Assembly (NCBI GenBank): GCA_949878425.1
Contig: CATLAL010000001.1
Location: forward strand, 1 to 64,000
Direction: 5' to 3'
Length of the DNA: 64,000 nt
From: an uncultured Oscillospiraceae bacterium
Lineage (GTDB): Bacteria; Bacillota; Clostridia; Oscillospirales; Oscillospiraceae
Positions within the stretch are counted from its first letter, which is position 1; the number at the start of each line of letters is the position of its first letter. The position numbers and the translations under genes are program-made. Positions 21,652 to 31,077 of the stretch are shown here, in pieces. The notes below the pieces were generated by a model that was not told where the DNA came from, ran no database searches, and was given only the letters and a program-made list of their open reading frames with translations.

Positions 21652-24060
21652 ATGGCGGGCCGCTGGAGTATAGAGGGCCTCTCGGGGGACCGGGAGCGGG
21701 CCATGGCCTTTCTGGAGGACCACCTGCCGGAGAGCGACCTGGACTGCTATCCCGCCTCGCTCTTCCTGGCCTTCGCGGACCAGGCCCTGTCCCTCCGGGA
21801 GAAGGCCCCCTGGTGCGCCGCGCTGGACTGGGAGATCTTCTGCCACTACGTCCTCTTCCCCCGGGTGAATGACGAGGATCTGTCCTTCCATCGGGACATC
21901 TTCTATGAGGAGCTCTGGCCCCGGGTCCGGGACCTGCCCACGGCGGAGGCCCGGGTGCTGGAGGTGAACCGCTGGTGCCATGAGAAGGCCTCCTATGAGA
22001 TGCAGGATGATCGCACCGCCTCGCCTCTGACAGTGTACCGCTGCGGCAGCGGCCGGTGCGGGGAGGAGTCCGCCTTTCTGGTCTCCGCCCTGCGGAGCGT
22101 GGGCGTGGCCGCCCGGCAGGTCTACTGTCCCCGCTGGTCCCACTGCGACGACAACCACGCCTGGGTGGAGGCCCTGTGCGGCGGGCGGTGGCGGTTTCTG
22201 GGGGCCTGTGAGCCGGAGCCGGTGCTGGACCGGGGGTGGTTCAATTCCGCCGCCGCCCGGGCCATGCTGGTCCACAGCCGGATCTTCGGGACGGGCAGCT
22301 CCCCCCTCCACGGGGACTTTCTCTGCCGGGAGGGGGGCGTGTGCTGGTACAACCAGACGGCCCGGTACGCCCAGGTTCAACCCGATACCTTCCGCGCCCT
22401 GCTGCCGGACGGCGGGCCGGCGGCGGGGGCGGTGTTCCGCCTTCAGGTCCTCAACGAGGCGGGCTTTCACACCGTCGCCTCCCTCGCCGCCGACGGGCGG
22501 GGGGAGGCCCGGGCCCAACTGGGACTGGGGGACCTCCACGTGCTGGCGGAGCTGGGTGGCCTTGTGGCGGAGGGCGGCTGCAGGGACGGGGAGATCACCC
22601 TCACCCTTGCCCCGCCGCCGGCGGGTGACACCGACTGGAGGGAGTTCGACTTCCGCCCCCCCGTGGGACAGACCGCCGCCCCCGTGGGGTTGGACGCCGG
22701 GCAGCGGGCCCAACGGGAGCGGATCCGACAAGAGGGAGCCGCCCTGCGGGAGGCCCGGCTGGCCTCCATGGGCCGGCAGGGGCCGGAGAAGTGGGCGGAC
22801 CTGCTCCGCGCCGCCCGGGGCAGCGCCGGCGCAATCGCCGCCTTTCTGGGACGGGACGCCGACCCCCGCCGGGAGGCCCTGCTGCGGACCCTCACGGACA
22901 AGGACCTCCGGGACGCCTCCCCGGAGGTGCTGGAGGACCACCTGAAGAACGCCCCGGACCCGGGGGACCTGCCGCCGGAGGTCTACTTCCCCTACGTCCT
23001 CTGCCCCCGGGTGGAGCTGGAGCCCCTGACAGCCTGGCGGGGGGCGCTGGCCCTCTCCCCGGCGGAGCGGGAGGCCTTCCGGGCGGACCCGGCATCCCTG
23101 TGGGCCGCCCTGGAGCGCCCGGAGGAGGCGGGCCGAACCTATGCGGGTCTGGTCTGGACGCCGGAGGCGGCCTGGCGGCGGGGCCGGTGGGACCGGCGGA
23201 GCCGCCGGCTGCTGTATGTGGCCCTGCTGCGGACCCTTGGGGTTCCGGCCCGGCTGCGGGGCGCGGACGGCGCGCCGGAGTTCTGGCGGCAGGGCCGGTT
23301 CTGCCCGGCGGAGCCGGAGGAGACGGGGACGCTCCGGGTCCTCCGGGCGGGCGGCGGGGCTTTTCCCCAGAGCTGGACCCTCTCCCGCCGGGAGGGGGCC
23401 CGGTGGCGGCTGCTGTCCGGCCGGTGGGAGGAGGGGGAGGCCATCGTCCTCCCGGCGGGGCAGTACCGGCTCATCACCGCCCTGCGCCTGCCCAACGGGA
23501 GCCAGCTGGCTGCCTCTAAGGAGCTGCGCCTCCGGGCCGGGGAGGAGCGACAGGAGGTCCTCCCCCGGCGCACCTGCGCCCTGGAGGATATGCTGCTTGA
23601 CCAGGAGCTGCCGGTGATGGGCGCCGTAACCCCCGCGGGGGAGGCGGTGCCGGACCTGTGCCGGATGGGAGGCGGACCCCGGCTGCTGCTGTGGCTGGAG
23701 GAGGGAGCGGAGCCCACGGAGCACGTCCTCCACGAGCTGGCGGACTGCCGGAGAGCCCTGGAGGCGTCCCGGACGGAGGTGGTGCTCCTCCTCCGGAGCC
23801 GGGAGAGCCTGCGCCACCCCGTCCTCTCTGACCTCCTGGCCGGCTGGCCGGAGATTCGGGTGCTGCTGGACGACTGGGCCTACGACCTGGAGACCGCCGC
23901 CCGCCGCCTGGGCTGTGACCCGGACACCCCGCCCCTGGCCGTGGCCTGCGGCGGGGAGGGGAGAGCCCTGTGCGCCTTCAGCGGCTACCGGGTGGGCGGC
24001 GTGGAGCTTTTGGCCAGGGCAGCGGGGATGGCTTCCGGCATACATTCTTTTTCTTTGTGA
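21652..24060 (+). CDS. Tandem transglutaminase-like protein, second copy degenerate
   Basis: 802 residues, no signal peptide. Residues 1-200 hold a transglutaminase-like core: CGSGRCGEESAFLVSALRSV with nucleophile C136, DDNHAWVEA with H169, and GACEPEP as the acidic position. Residues about 380-560 repeat the pattern (VYFPYVLCPRVE mirrors IFCHYVLFPRVN; YVALLRTLGVPAR mirrors VSALRSVGVAAR), but the cysteine position holds Arg, so this copy is catalytically dead. The last 180 residues look like a thioredoxin-fold domain. Family members may act as peptidases rather than cross-linkers. The final residues (GIHSFSL) come from a family C repeat fragment (24037-24060). Co-directional and almost overlapping with pepA. 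Confidence 0.82.
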   Translation: MAGRWSIEGLSGDRERAMAFLEDHLPESDLDCYPASLFLAFADQALSLREKAPWCAALDWEIFCHYVLFPRVNDEDLSFHRDIFYEELWPRVRDLPTAEARVLEVNRWCHEKASYEMQDDRTASPLTVYRCGSGRCGEESAFLVSALRSVGVAARQVYCPRWSHCDDNHAWVEALCGGRWRFLGACEPEPVLDRGWFNSAAARAMLVHSRIFGTGSSPLHGDFLCREGGVCWYNQTARYAQVQPDTFRALLPDGGPAAGAVFRLQVLNEAGFHTVASLAADGRGEARAQLGLGDLHVLAELGGLVAEGGCRDGEITLTLAPPPAGDTDWREFDFRPPVGQTAAPVGLDAGQRAQRERIRQEGAALREARLASMGRQGPEKWADLLRAARGSAGAIAAFLGRDADPRREALLRTLTDKDLRDASPEVLEDHLKNAPDPGDLPPEVYFPYVLCPRVELEPLTAWRGALALSPAEREAFRADPASLWAALERPEEAGRTYAGLVWTPEAAWRRGRWDRRSRRLLYVALLRTLGVPARLRGADGAPEFWRQGRFCPAEPEETGTLRVLRAGGGAFPQSWTLSRREGARWRLLSGRWEEGEAIVLPAGQYRLITALRLPNGSQLAASKELRLRAGEERQEVLPRRTCALEDMLLDQELPVMGAVTPAGEAVPDLCRMGGGPRLLLWLEEGAEPTEHVLHELADCRRALEASRTEVVLLLRSRESLRHPVLSDLLAGWPEIRVLLDDWAYDLETAARRLGCDPDTPPLAVACGGEGRALCAFSGYRVGGVELLARAAGMASGIHSFSL

Positions 24061-24188
24061 GCAGTGGGGGCCTTTTTGCGATCAAAGACTGCCGCCTTGC
24101 GGCACAGCCGCTCGGCCTACGCTAAAAATGCGGCACTCCCGATGCCCCCTGTACACTTTCGCTGAACATCCTTTTTAGGAGCATCAAA

Positions 24189-25339
24189 ATGAAACAAAAA
24201 ACCAAATCTCCGGGCGGGTATTTTGCCGGGTCCCTGACCATTGGGGCCGTCTACAGCATTCTGCGCTTCGGACTGGAGCTCCTCTGCGGGTATCTGCTGT
24301 CCCTCCTGCTGGAGCGGGCCCTGGCCATGGAGACTGGGGCCGCCCTCCGGTATGCGGCGGCGGCGGGCGTCCTCCTGGCGGTGGGGTGCCGGCGCTCTGC
24401 GCCCTGGCCGCCTGGAGGGGCAGGCGGCAGCTTTCGGACCGGCAGCGGTTTTTGGAGGGGCTCTACGCCCTGCTCCTGGAGAACCGGCTGGACGCCGCCG
24501 GCCACGGCGCTTTGGACGTCAAGCTGGAGGCGGACGTAAAGACCGCGGCGGAGTACTACCAGGAGGCGGTCCCCCAGGCTCTGGGCAGCGGGGTGGCCCT
24601 GGCGGGCTCCATGGCGCTGCTGCTGTGGGCGGACTGGCGGATCGGGCTGATCTTCGCCCTGCTGAACCTGGCCCAGTTCCTCCCCTCCCTGGTCTATGAG
24701 AGGTGGGCGAAGCGGATCTACAGGGAGACCCGGGGCGGCGAGGAGGCCTACTATGGCTGGCTGCTGGAGGGCAGCCGGGGCATCCGTACCCTTAAGGCTT
24801 ACGGCCAGGAGGAGGCCTTCCTGGACCGCTATAGACTGCTGAGCCGCCGGATTGCCCGCATGGGCAAGCGGGCGGAGCAAACCGCGGCGGTGGAGAACAT
24901 CCTCTACGAGGCGGTCAATACCCTCCTGGGCTACGGCAGCTACCTGCTTTTGGGGCTGTTCGTGCTGTGGGGCTGGCTGGCCGTCCCCCAGACGCCCTTC
25001 TTCCTGGTCCTGGCCGCCTGTCTCTTCTCCTCCATGGAGGGCCTTTTTACCCTCCAGCTGAAGCGCTATGACCTGCGGCAGGCGGCGGAGCGCCTGGCGC
25101 CTCTGCCCCGGCGGGAGGGGGCTCCGGAGCCCCCGGAGGGATCGGCCCTCCTCCGGGCCCGGGACATCCGGAAGCGCTATGGGGAGCGGGAGGCCCTGGG
25201 AGCGCTCCTGGCCCGGCGGGGCAGGGGCACTGTTCTGATCTCCCACAGGGACCTCTGGCCCGCGGGGGAGCGACCCATCACCCTGGCCGCCTTTGACGGC
25301 CTGTGCCCCGGGAGGAGCGAGCCCTCCTCCAACAGCTGA
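24189..25339 (+). pseudogene. Broken ABC exporter (permease-ATPase) gene
   Basis: The first frame (24189-24384) encodes transmembrane segments of a type I ABC exporter. A one-base loss in the G-run near 24380-24384 shifts the frame; reading resumes as VPALCALAAWRGRRQLSDRQ to 25339 and covers the rest of the membrane domain (LLLWADWRIGLIFALLNLAQF, GYGSYLLLGLFVLWGWLAV). The nucleotide-binding domain is reduced to its first strand (RARDIRKRYGEREAL) joined straight to the D/H-loop end (GTVLISHRD), so Walker A, signature and Walker B are deleted. Two independent lesions make it non-functional. The 128 bases before it (24061-24188) show nothing beyond a ribosome binding site TTTAGGAG. Confidence 0.8.
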
Positions 25340-25346
25340 CCGAAAC

Positions 25347-25396
25347 AAAGAGAGGACGGATTTTCTCGGGAAACCGAGAAAATCCGTCCTCTCTTT
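25347..25396. terminator. 23-bp bidirectional terminator
   Basis: Arms 25347-25369 and 25374-25396 pair perfectly around GAAA, with A3 and T4 tails. It serves the ABC remnant (plus) and the ornithine carbamoyltransferase gene (minus). Confidence 0.8.
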
Positions 25397-25417
25397 TGGA
25401 TGAACCCGCTGACGGCG

Positions 25418-26416
25418 TCAGCAGCCGATGGTGGCCGCCAGCACGGCCTTGATGGAGTGCATCCGGTTCTCCGCCTCGTCGAAGACCACGGAGTGGGGGC
25501 CCCGGAACACCTCGTCCGTCACCTCCCGGATGTCCACGCCCTTGTCCTTCCACTCCTTGGCCAGCTTGGTTTCAAAGTCGTGGAAGGAGGGCAGGCAGTG
25601 GAGGTAGAGCACGTTCCGGTTCCCGGTGCGCTCCAGGGTCTCCTCCGTCACCCGGAAGGGGGTGAGGAGCTTGGCCCGCTCCGGAATCAGGTCCTCCTCC
25701 CCCATGGAGGCCCAGATGTCGCCGTAGATCACGTCCGCGCCGGAGAGGGTGGACTCGTCGCTGGTGATCTCGATGGTGGCCCCCGTCTCCCGGGCCACGG
25801 CCTCCACCTGGCGCATCACCTCCCGGTCCACGCCCGCCGCCAGCTCCTGGGGGCCCAGACCCACAAAGTGCATGCCCATCTTGGCGCAGCCGTACATCCA
25901 GGCGTAGCACATGTTGTTGCGTACGTCCCCGGGGAACACCACCTTGACCTCCCGCAGAGGCTTGGCGCAGTGCTCCTCAATGGTCATCATGTCCGCCAGG
26001 ATCTGGGTGGGGTGGTCCACGTCCGTCAGGCCGTTCCACACCGGCACGCCGCTGAACCTCGCCAGGTCCTCCACCACCTTCTGGTCATAGCCCCGGTACT
26101 CGATGCCGTCAAAGAACCGGCCCAGGACCCTGGCGCTGTCCTCCAGGCTCTCCTTTTTGCCCATCTGGCTGCTGCCGGCGTCCAGGTAGGTGACGTGGGC
26201 CCCCTCCTGGGTGGCCGCCACCTCGAAGGAGCAGCGGGTTCGGGTGGAGGTCTTTTCAAAGAGCAGCACAATGTGCTTGCCCTTGAGGATTGGCTCGCAT
26301 ACGCCGGCACGGCGCTTGCTCTTGAGGTCGTGGCCCAGATCCAGCAGGTAGCGGATCTCCTGGGGCGTCAGGTCCATGAGGGTGAGAAAGGATCTTCCTT
26401 TTAAATTAACAGCCAT
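25418..26416 (-). CDS. arcB: Ornithine carbamoyltransferase (probably catabolic)
   Basis: Interconverts ornithine plus carbamoyl phosphate and citrulline. The 332-residue enzyme carries the carbamoyl phosphate motif STRTR (57-61), HPTQ (in DVDHPTQILADMM) and the ornithine loop HCLPSF; these distinguish it from aspartate carbamoyltransferase. The start at 26416 follows AGGGAG. Arginine deiminase lies 280 bases upstream on the same strand, so a catabolic role in the arginine deiminase pathway is likely, although carbamate kinase is not in the window. The hairpin-rich spacer 26445-26695 separates the two genes and could reduce or uncouple co-transcription. argF is the alternative name if biosynthetic. 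Confidence 0.9.
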   Translation of the reverse strand: MAVNLKGRSFLTLMDLTPQEIRYLLDLGHDLKSKRRAGVCEPILKGKHIVLLFEKTSTRTRCSFEVAATQEGAHVTYLDAGSSQMGKKESLEDSARVLGRFFDGIEYRGYDQKVVEDLARFSGVPVWNGLTDVDHPTQILADMMTIEEHCAKPLREVKVVFPGDVRNNMCYAWMYGCAKMGMHFVGLGPQELAAGVDREVMRQVEAVARETGATIEITSDESTLSGADVIYGDIWASMGEEDLIPERAKLLTPFRVTEETLERTGNRNVLYLHCLPSFHDFETKLAKEWKDKGVDIREVTDEVFRGPHSVVFDEAENRMHSIKAVLAATIGC

Positions 26417-26444
26417 ATTGCAGCTCCCTAATTGAATGAAATAT

Positions 26445-26695
26445 ATAAGGCATACATTCTTTTTTCTTGAAAGAAAAAAGAATCAAAAAAGAACTTTGCG
26501 CGAAACTACGTTTCGCTTATGGGGATGAAGTTGAAAAACAATACCCTTTATGGCTGTCCCGGTCCTAAGCCGCGTGCTGCCCGGACGGAGCCCACAAAGT
26601 CGCTTTAATAAAAGATATAAGCGAAACGAAGTTTCGGGTAAAAAGTTTTTCTTTTTGATTCTTTTTCTTTGTTCACAAAGAAAAAGAATGGAAAC
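26445..26695. repeat. Inverted pair of family C repeats between arcA and arcB
   Basis: 26447-26520 reads GGCATACATTC, then a hairpin ATTCTTTTTTCTT/AAGAAAAAAGAAT, AAGAACTTTGCGCGAAAC and CGTTTCGCTTATG. 26612-26695 is the same element inverted (ATAAGCGAAACGAAGTTTCG to TTTTTCTTTGTTCACAAAGA). No gene is present. The A/T-rich hairpins could act as terminators on both strands. Confidence 0.65.
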
Positions 26696-26696
26696 C

Positions 26697-27947
26697 CTAA
26701 TCCACGTCCTCCCGGACGAAGGGCATACTCATACAGCGCGGGCCGCCCCGGCCCCGGCTGAGCTCGCTGCACGGGACGGTGTGGACTTTTATGCCGTGGT
26801 CCTCCAGGATGCGGTTGGTGACGTAGTTGCGCTCGTAGACAACCACCTCGCCGGGGGCGACGGCCAGGGTATTGGAGCCGTCGCTCCACTGCTCCCGGGC
26901 GGCGTCAATGGGACTGTCGCTGCCGCACTTGATGAGGGTGGCGCTGTCCAGGTGCAGGTGGCGCTTGAGGATATCCTCCAGGAGCCCGGACTCCTCCTGG
27001 ATGCGGACCCTGCCGTCCGCCAGCTCTATGACAAAGACCGTGATCTCGTGGAGAATATTGGGGTGGACGGTGAACTTGTCCCGGTCCACCATGGTGAACA
27101 CGGTGTCCAGGTGCATGAAGCTGCGGGTCTTGGGGATATCAAAGGCCAGGATCTTCTTGAAGGTCTCGCTGATGGAGAGCACCGTGTGGGCGAACTTGTC
27201 AATGCTGTCCTCCTCCGTCCGCTGGGAGATGCCCACGGCGATTACCTCTGGGGACAATATCAGGATGTCGCCGCCCTCCAGGGAGCTGGTCTCCCCCCGG
27301 TCGTACCACTTGGGGGCGTCCTTGTAGCGGGGGTGGTACTTGAAGATAAACTTGCCGAAGAGGGTCTCCCGGTTCCGGGTGACGGTGTGCATCCGGTGGA
27401 GGGACACGCCGGTGCCGATGGTGGCGAAGGGGTCCCGGGTAAAATACAGGTTGGGCATGGGGTCGATGAGGAAGGGGTAGTCGTCGGAGCGGAAGCTCAG
27501 GTAGTCGGAGAGCTTTCCGGTCTCAAAGCCCCGGATGTCGCTCTTGCGGACGCCGGCCATCATGGTGTCCACCAGCTCGCCGCCGGCCATATCCGCAAAG
27601 TAGTCCCGCAGAATCTCCCGGATGCGGTGCTTTTCCAGGTCCGCCTCGTCCAGAAACTGCTCAATGAGCTCCGAGCGGACCTGCGGGTCCTGGATGGTCT
27701 CCTCCACCAGGTCCCGGAGATAGAGCACCTCCGCCCCGCTGCCCCGCAGGCAGTCGGCAAAGGCGTCGTGCTCCGCCTGGGCCACCTTCAGATAGGGAAT
27801 GTCGTCAAAGAGCAGCCGGTCCAGGTATTCCGGCATCAGATTCTCCAGCTCCCGGCCGGGCCGATGGAGCATCACCGTCCGCAGCCGCCCAATCTCGGAG
27901 GTGTTGTGCAGGCCGGTTTTCAGGCGCTCTTGCAGTTGCGTCGCCAT
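26697..27947 (-). CDS. arcA: Arginine deiminase
   Basis: Hydrolyses arginine to citrulline and ammonia, the first step of the arginine deiminase pathway that yields ATP. The 416-residue protein has the guanidine-modifying enzyme fold: [21 protein letters not shown] (catalytic and substrate acidic residues), the histidine in [12 protein letters not shown], and the nucleophile C405 in [13 protein letters not shown] 27947 follows AAAAGGAG. Together with the downstream carbamoyltransferase it gives citrulline, ornithine and carbamoyl phosphate; the kinase that would make ATP is not here. No arginine/ornithine antiporter is visible in the window. Confidence 0.97.
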   Translation of the reverse strand: MATQLQERLKTGLHNTSEIGRLRTVMLHRPGRELENLMPEYLDRLLFDDIPYLKVAQAEHDAFADCLRGSGAEVLYLRDLVEETIQDPQVRSELIEQFLDEADLEKHRIREILRDYFADMAGGELVDTMMAGVRKSDIRGFETGKLSDYLSFRSDDYPFLIDPMPNLYFTRDPFATIGTGVSLHRMHTVTRNRETLFGKFIFKYHPRYKDAPKWYDRGETSSLEGGDILILSPEVIAVGISQRTEEDSIDKFAHTVLSISETFKKILAFDIPKTRSFMHLDTVFTMVDRDKFTVHPNILHEITVFVIELADGRVRIQEESGLLEDILKRHLHLDSATLIKCGSDSPIDAAREQWSDGSNTLAVAPGEVVVYERNYVTNRILEDHGIKVHTVPCSELSRGRGGPRCMSMPFVREDVD

Positions 27948-28116
27948 GGTACATCACTCCTTTTCTGCTCCTAGGATGACCTGTTTTTTTAGAGGCATAC
28001 CCCTTTTGACAAAAGCGGGAGCAAGAAAAATTTGGCAGGTAAAGGCCTGTCTGCACGGCGGCCTTAGCGCTAAAAGCGCCGCTCTGCGGCGGTTCACGGG
28101 GCTCTCGCCCCCGGCG

Positions 28117-28182
28117 TGTTTTTGGGTACTTTTTGCATGGGCAAAAAGTACCGCCCCCGTCCCGGTGCTGTCGGATAGATAG
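28117..28182. repeat. Repeat with GGTACTTTTTGC hairpin and ATAGATAGGCAC end (family D)
   Basis: GTGTTTTTGGGTACTTTTTG, GCAAAAAGTACC and then GGATAGATAGGCACT. The same blocks occur at 63077-63187, and the GTGCCTATCTA end forms a clean hairpin at 39139-39201. The rest of 27948-28214 carries other palindromic GC-rich debris and no gene. Confidence 0.6.
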
Positions 28183-28214
28183 GCACTCACGGCGGCAAAA
28201 AACCTCCCTCCGCG

Positions 28215-28243
28215 TTGACAAATCGTGCCGTGTGATGTATCCT
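28215..28243 (+). promoter_or_regulatory. Promoter of metA
   Basis: TTGACA (28215-28220), 17-base spacer, TATCCT (28238-28243). I looked for an S-box or T-box in the 45-base leader and saw none. Confidence 0.65.
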
Positions 28244-28287
28244 GAATATAGAAAAACGCCCACCCCAGAAACGGAGGAACAACCGCC

Positions 28288-29235
28288 ATGCCCATCCGCA
28301 TTCCCAACGAGCTGCCCGCCGTCAAGACCCTGACGGAGGAAAATATTTTCGTCATGACCGAGGCGCGGGCCACCACCCAGGACATCCGGCCTCTGCACAT
28401 CCTGCTGCTGAACCTGATGCCCACCAAGATCGCCACCGAGACCCAGCTCAGCCGCCTGCTGTCCAACACGCCATTGCAGGTGGAGCTGGAGCTGATCTGC
28501 CCCCAGGGCCACATCCCCAAGAACACCCCCCAGGAGCACATGCTGGCCTTTTACCGCCACTTCGCCGACGTGCGGGAGCGCAATTTCGACGGCCTGGTGA
28601 TCACCGGCGCGCCGGTGGAGCATCTGCCCTTCGAGGAGGTGGCCTACTGGACGGAGCTGTGCGAGATCATGGAGTGGAGCAAGAGCCACGTCCACAGCAC
28701 CTTCCACATCTGCTGGGGGGCCCAGGCGGGGCTGTACTACCACTACGGTGTGCCGAAGTACCCCCTGGAGCGAAAGCTCTTCGGCGTGTTCCCCCACATC
28801 GTGGAGCGCCGGAGCAACATGCTCTTCCGGGGCTGCGACGATGTGTTCATGGTCCCCCACTCCCGGCATACCACTGTCCGCCGGGAGGACGTGGAGAAGG
28901 TCCCGGGGCTGAAGATCCTCTCCACCTCTCCGGAGGCGGGGATCTACGCCCTGTCCACCGAGAGCGGCCGGCAGATCTTTATCACCGGCCACAGCGAGTA
29001 CGACCGGCGGACCCTGGAGCAGGAGTACCAGCGGGACAAGAGCCAGGGAAAGCCCATCGAGCTGCCGAAAAACTACTACCCGGACGACGACGATACCCAG
29101 CCCCCCCGGATGACCTGGCGCTCCAGCGCCAACCTGCTCTACAGCAACTGGCTCAACTACTTCGTCTACCAGACCACGCCCTTTGATATCAGCCAGATCC
29201 CTCCCGCCGGACAGAAAGCGGCGGAGCCGCTCTAA
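28288..29235 (+). CDS. metA: Homoserine O-acetyltransferase (MetA family, acetyl-CoA type)
   Basis: Activates homoserine for methionine synthesis. The 315-residue protein is a MetA-type (glutamine amidotransferase-like fold) transferase: catalytic C142 in [10 protein letters not shown], and the His/Glu of GHSEYD. Residue 111, the known acyl-donor determinant, is Glu (ITGAPVE111H), which in characterised MetA proteins selects acetyl-CoA; Gly at this position selects succinyl-CoA. Although often annotated as a succinyltransferase, this one should make O-acetylhomoserine. ATG 28288 follows ACGGAGGA. Own promoter. Its last bases overlap the convergent acetyltransferase gene by four nucleotides. 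Confidence 0.94.
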   Translation: MPIRIPNELPAVKTLTEENIFVMTEARATTQDIRPLHILLLNLMPTKIATETQLSRLLSNTPLQVELELICPQGHIPKNTPQEHMLAFYRHFADVRERNFDGLVITGAPVEHLPFEEVAYWTELCEIMEWSKSHVHSTFHICWGAQAGLYYHYGVPKYPLERKLFGVFPHIVERRSNMLFRGCDDVFMVPHSRHTTVRREDVEKVPGLKILSTSPEAGIYALSTESGRQIFITGHSEYDRRTLEQEYQRDKSQGKPIELPKNYYPDDDDTQPPRMTWRSSANLLYSNWLNYFVYQTTPFDISQIPPAGQKAAEPL

Positions 29236-29852
29236 AGCAGCTCCGCCAGGGCCTCGGGATCGAATTTTCGCTTTTTGAAGTAGTAAAACCGGTCCTCCTC
29301 CGTGATCTCCCGGATCACCCGGCAGGGGTTGCCCGCCGCGATCACGTTGGGAGGAATATCTCGTGTTACCACGCTCCCCGCGCCGATTACCGTGTTGTCC
29401 CCGATGGAGACCCCGGGGAGGATGACGCTGTCGCCGCCGATCCACACGTTGTCCCCGATGGTCACGGGGATGCCGTACTCATAGCCGGAATTGCGGCTGT
29501 CCGGGTGGACGGGGTGCCCGGCGGTGTAGATGGACACATTGGGGGCGATCTGGACGCAGCTTCCGATGGTCACTTTGCCCACGTCCAGGATGGTCAGGTT
29601 GTAGTTGGCGAAGAACCAGTCTCCCACCTCGATGTTCCAGCCGTAGTCGCAGTGGAAGGGGGGCTCGATCATGATGTTGTCCCCACACCGGCCCAGCAGC
29701 GCCTTCAGCTTTGCCGGGATCAGCTCCCGGTTCTCCGGCGGCAGCAGGTTGTACTCGTAGATCTTTTTCTTGCACGAGAGCCGGTCCTCCTCCAGGCCGT
29801 CCAGCCACGCCTTGTAGGGCAACTGCGCCAGCATTCTCTCCCTCTGGTTCAT
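29232..29852 (-). CDS. maa: Maltose/galactoside-type O-acetyltransferase (hexapeptide repeat)
   Basis: A 206-residue acetyl-CoA-dependent sugar O-acetyltransferase of the trimeric left-handed beta-helix class. The N-terminal Mac domain is residues 5-60 ([20 protein letters not shown]), followed by hexapeptide turns ([35 protein letters not shown]) and the catalytic histidine in [15 protein letters not shown] 29852 fits the family start; upstream open frame has no homology. Convergent with metA, tail to tail with a 4-bp overlap. The physiological acceptor is unknown; such enzymes are thought to detoxify non-metabolised sugars. Confidence 0.9.
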   Translation of the reverse strand: MNQRERMLAQLPYKAWLDGLEEDRLSCKKKIYEYNLLPPENRELIPAKLKALLGRCGDNIMIEPPFHCDYGWNIEVGDWFFANYNLTILDVGKVTIGSCVQIAPNVSIYTAGHPVHPDSRNSGYEYGIPVTIGDNVWIGGDSVILPGVSIGDNTVIGAGSVVTRDIPPNVIAAGNPCRVIREITEEDRFYYFKKRKFDPEALAELL

Positions 29853-30134
29853 CGAAGCAATCCTCACTTTCTCCCGCCTGCCCGGCTTGACGCCGCAGGC
29901 GGCAATGATGGGCCCCAAGCGGGGCTGGCGCAGGGCCGGCTCGCTGGGCGGAGCCCATTTGCGCCATTTCACATGCTGGCTCTTATGATAGCAGAAAAGG
30001 CCGCCGCCCGCAAGCCGGAGCGCCCCGGCGTTTTTACCAAATCTCCGCCAAGGCGGCGCGGAGCCGCGCAAAGACATATGCCAATACAAGCCAGATCCTC
30101 CGGCAAGAGGCGAACAAACCGGGAGTTGGATGCC
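29853..30134. other. Divergent intergenic region between maa and the AraC gene
   Basis: About 280 GC-rich bases with short palindromes, including GGGGCGGAG-like repeat debris near 29930-29950, and no coding signal. Promoters for both flanking genes are expected here, but I cannot assign a confident -35/-10 pair. Confidence 0.3.
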
Positions 30135-30899
30135 ATGAGTACTGTTTTTTTCATCGGGGAGCACCCCAAGACCTTCGAGGTCCAGCGCCACGCCCACGAC
30201 TACTGGGAGCTGGTCTACTGCACCGGGGGCCGGGGCCGGTTCGAGCTGGAGGACGGCGCCGCCGTGCCCTATCAGGAGGGGGACGCCGTGGCCATCCCCC
30301 CGGGGGAGCGCCACGCAAACACCAGCGACGAGGGCTTTACCAACATCCACGTACAGCTGTCCAACCCGCCCTTCCCCTTCCGGACCGCCTTCCGGGTGGC
30401 GGACAACTCGGAGGGACACCTGCGCGCCGCCTTCACACAGATGCTCTTCTACGGCCAGGCGGAGATCGAGCGGGGCGGCCTTATCCTCAGCGCCCTGGGG
30501 GATCTGATTGCCAGCTACATGCTGGCCTATCGGGACAGCGCCCGCTTCTCCCCGCCGGTGGAGAAGCTGCGGAGCGTGATTATCTGGAACTACGCGGACC
30601 CGGGCTTCGCCCTGGACCAGGCCATCCGCGCCCTGCCCTTCCACTACGACTACCTGCGGAAAATCTTTAAGCGGGAGACCGGGCAGACCCCTCTGGAGTA
30701 TATGACCAGACTCCGGATGAAAAAGGCGGAGCGCATGCTCTCCGGCATGCCGGACATGGACTTTTCCGTGGCGGAGATCGCGGCCCTGTGCGGCTACGAC
30801 AATCCCCTGTACTTCTCCCGGGTATTTAAAAAGCACTTCGGCGCGTCCCCCACGGCCTACGCCGGCGGCCGGCGGCGGGGAAACATGTCCGTTTTGTGA
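30135..30899 (+). CDS. AraC-family regulator with cupin sensor domain
   Basis: A 254-residue activator-type regulator. Residues 15-75 form a cupin sugar-sensing fold (RHAHDYWELVYCTGGRGRFE, GDAVAIPPGERHA). Residues 150-250 are the double HTH AraC domain (DYLRKIFKRETGQTPLEYMT, then SVAEIAALCGYDNPLYFSRVFKKHFGASPTAY). ATG 30135 follows GGGAG. It sits directly upstream of, and co-directional with, the hexuronate genes, so it most likely controls them in response to a uronate or its keto derivative. The 178-base gap to kduI has a TTATAAT at 30944-30950 as a possible -10. Confidence 0.9.
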   Translation: MSTVFFIGEHPKTFEVQRHAHDYWELVYCTGGRGRFELEDGAAVPYQEGDAVAIPPGERHANTSDEGFTNIHVQLSNPPFPFRTAFRVADNSEGHLRAAFTQMLFYGQAEIERGGLILSALGDLIASYMLAYRDSARFSPPVEKLRSVIIWNYADPGFALDQAIRALPFHYDYLRKIFKRETGQTPLEYMTRLRMKKAERMLSGMPDMDFSVAEIAALCGYDNPLYFSRVFKKHFGASPTAYAGGRRRGNMSVL

Positions 30900-31077
30900 A
30901 TATCTTCCGCCGGAAAAACCATAGCCTTGGGCAGGGTGACAGGTTATAATGGAGTCAAGCGGGGAAAAATTGTGAAAAATCGTTGAATCCACTCGGCGGC
31001 AGGCCAGACGCCCCAAACGGCGTTTGACGCTGCGGACGCGGGTTGAAAAATTCGTGAAATGGGAGTGTGCATTGAAG

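Noticed and set aside
28244..28287. Possible S-box riboswitch before metA
   Set aside because: The leader from the predicted start to the ATG is only about 40 bases, too short for a SAM riboswitch, and no conserved core was seen.
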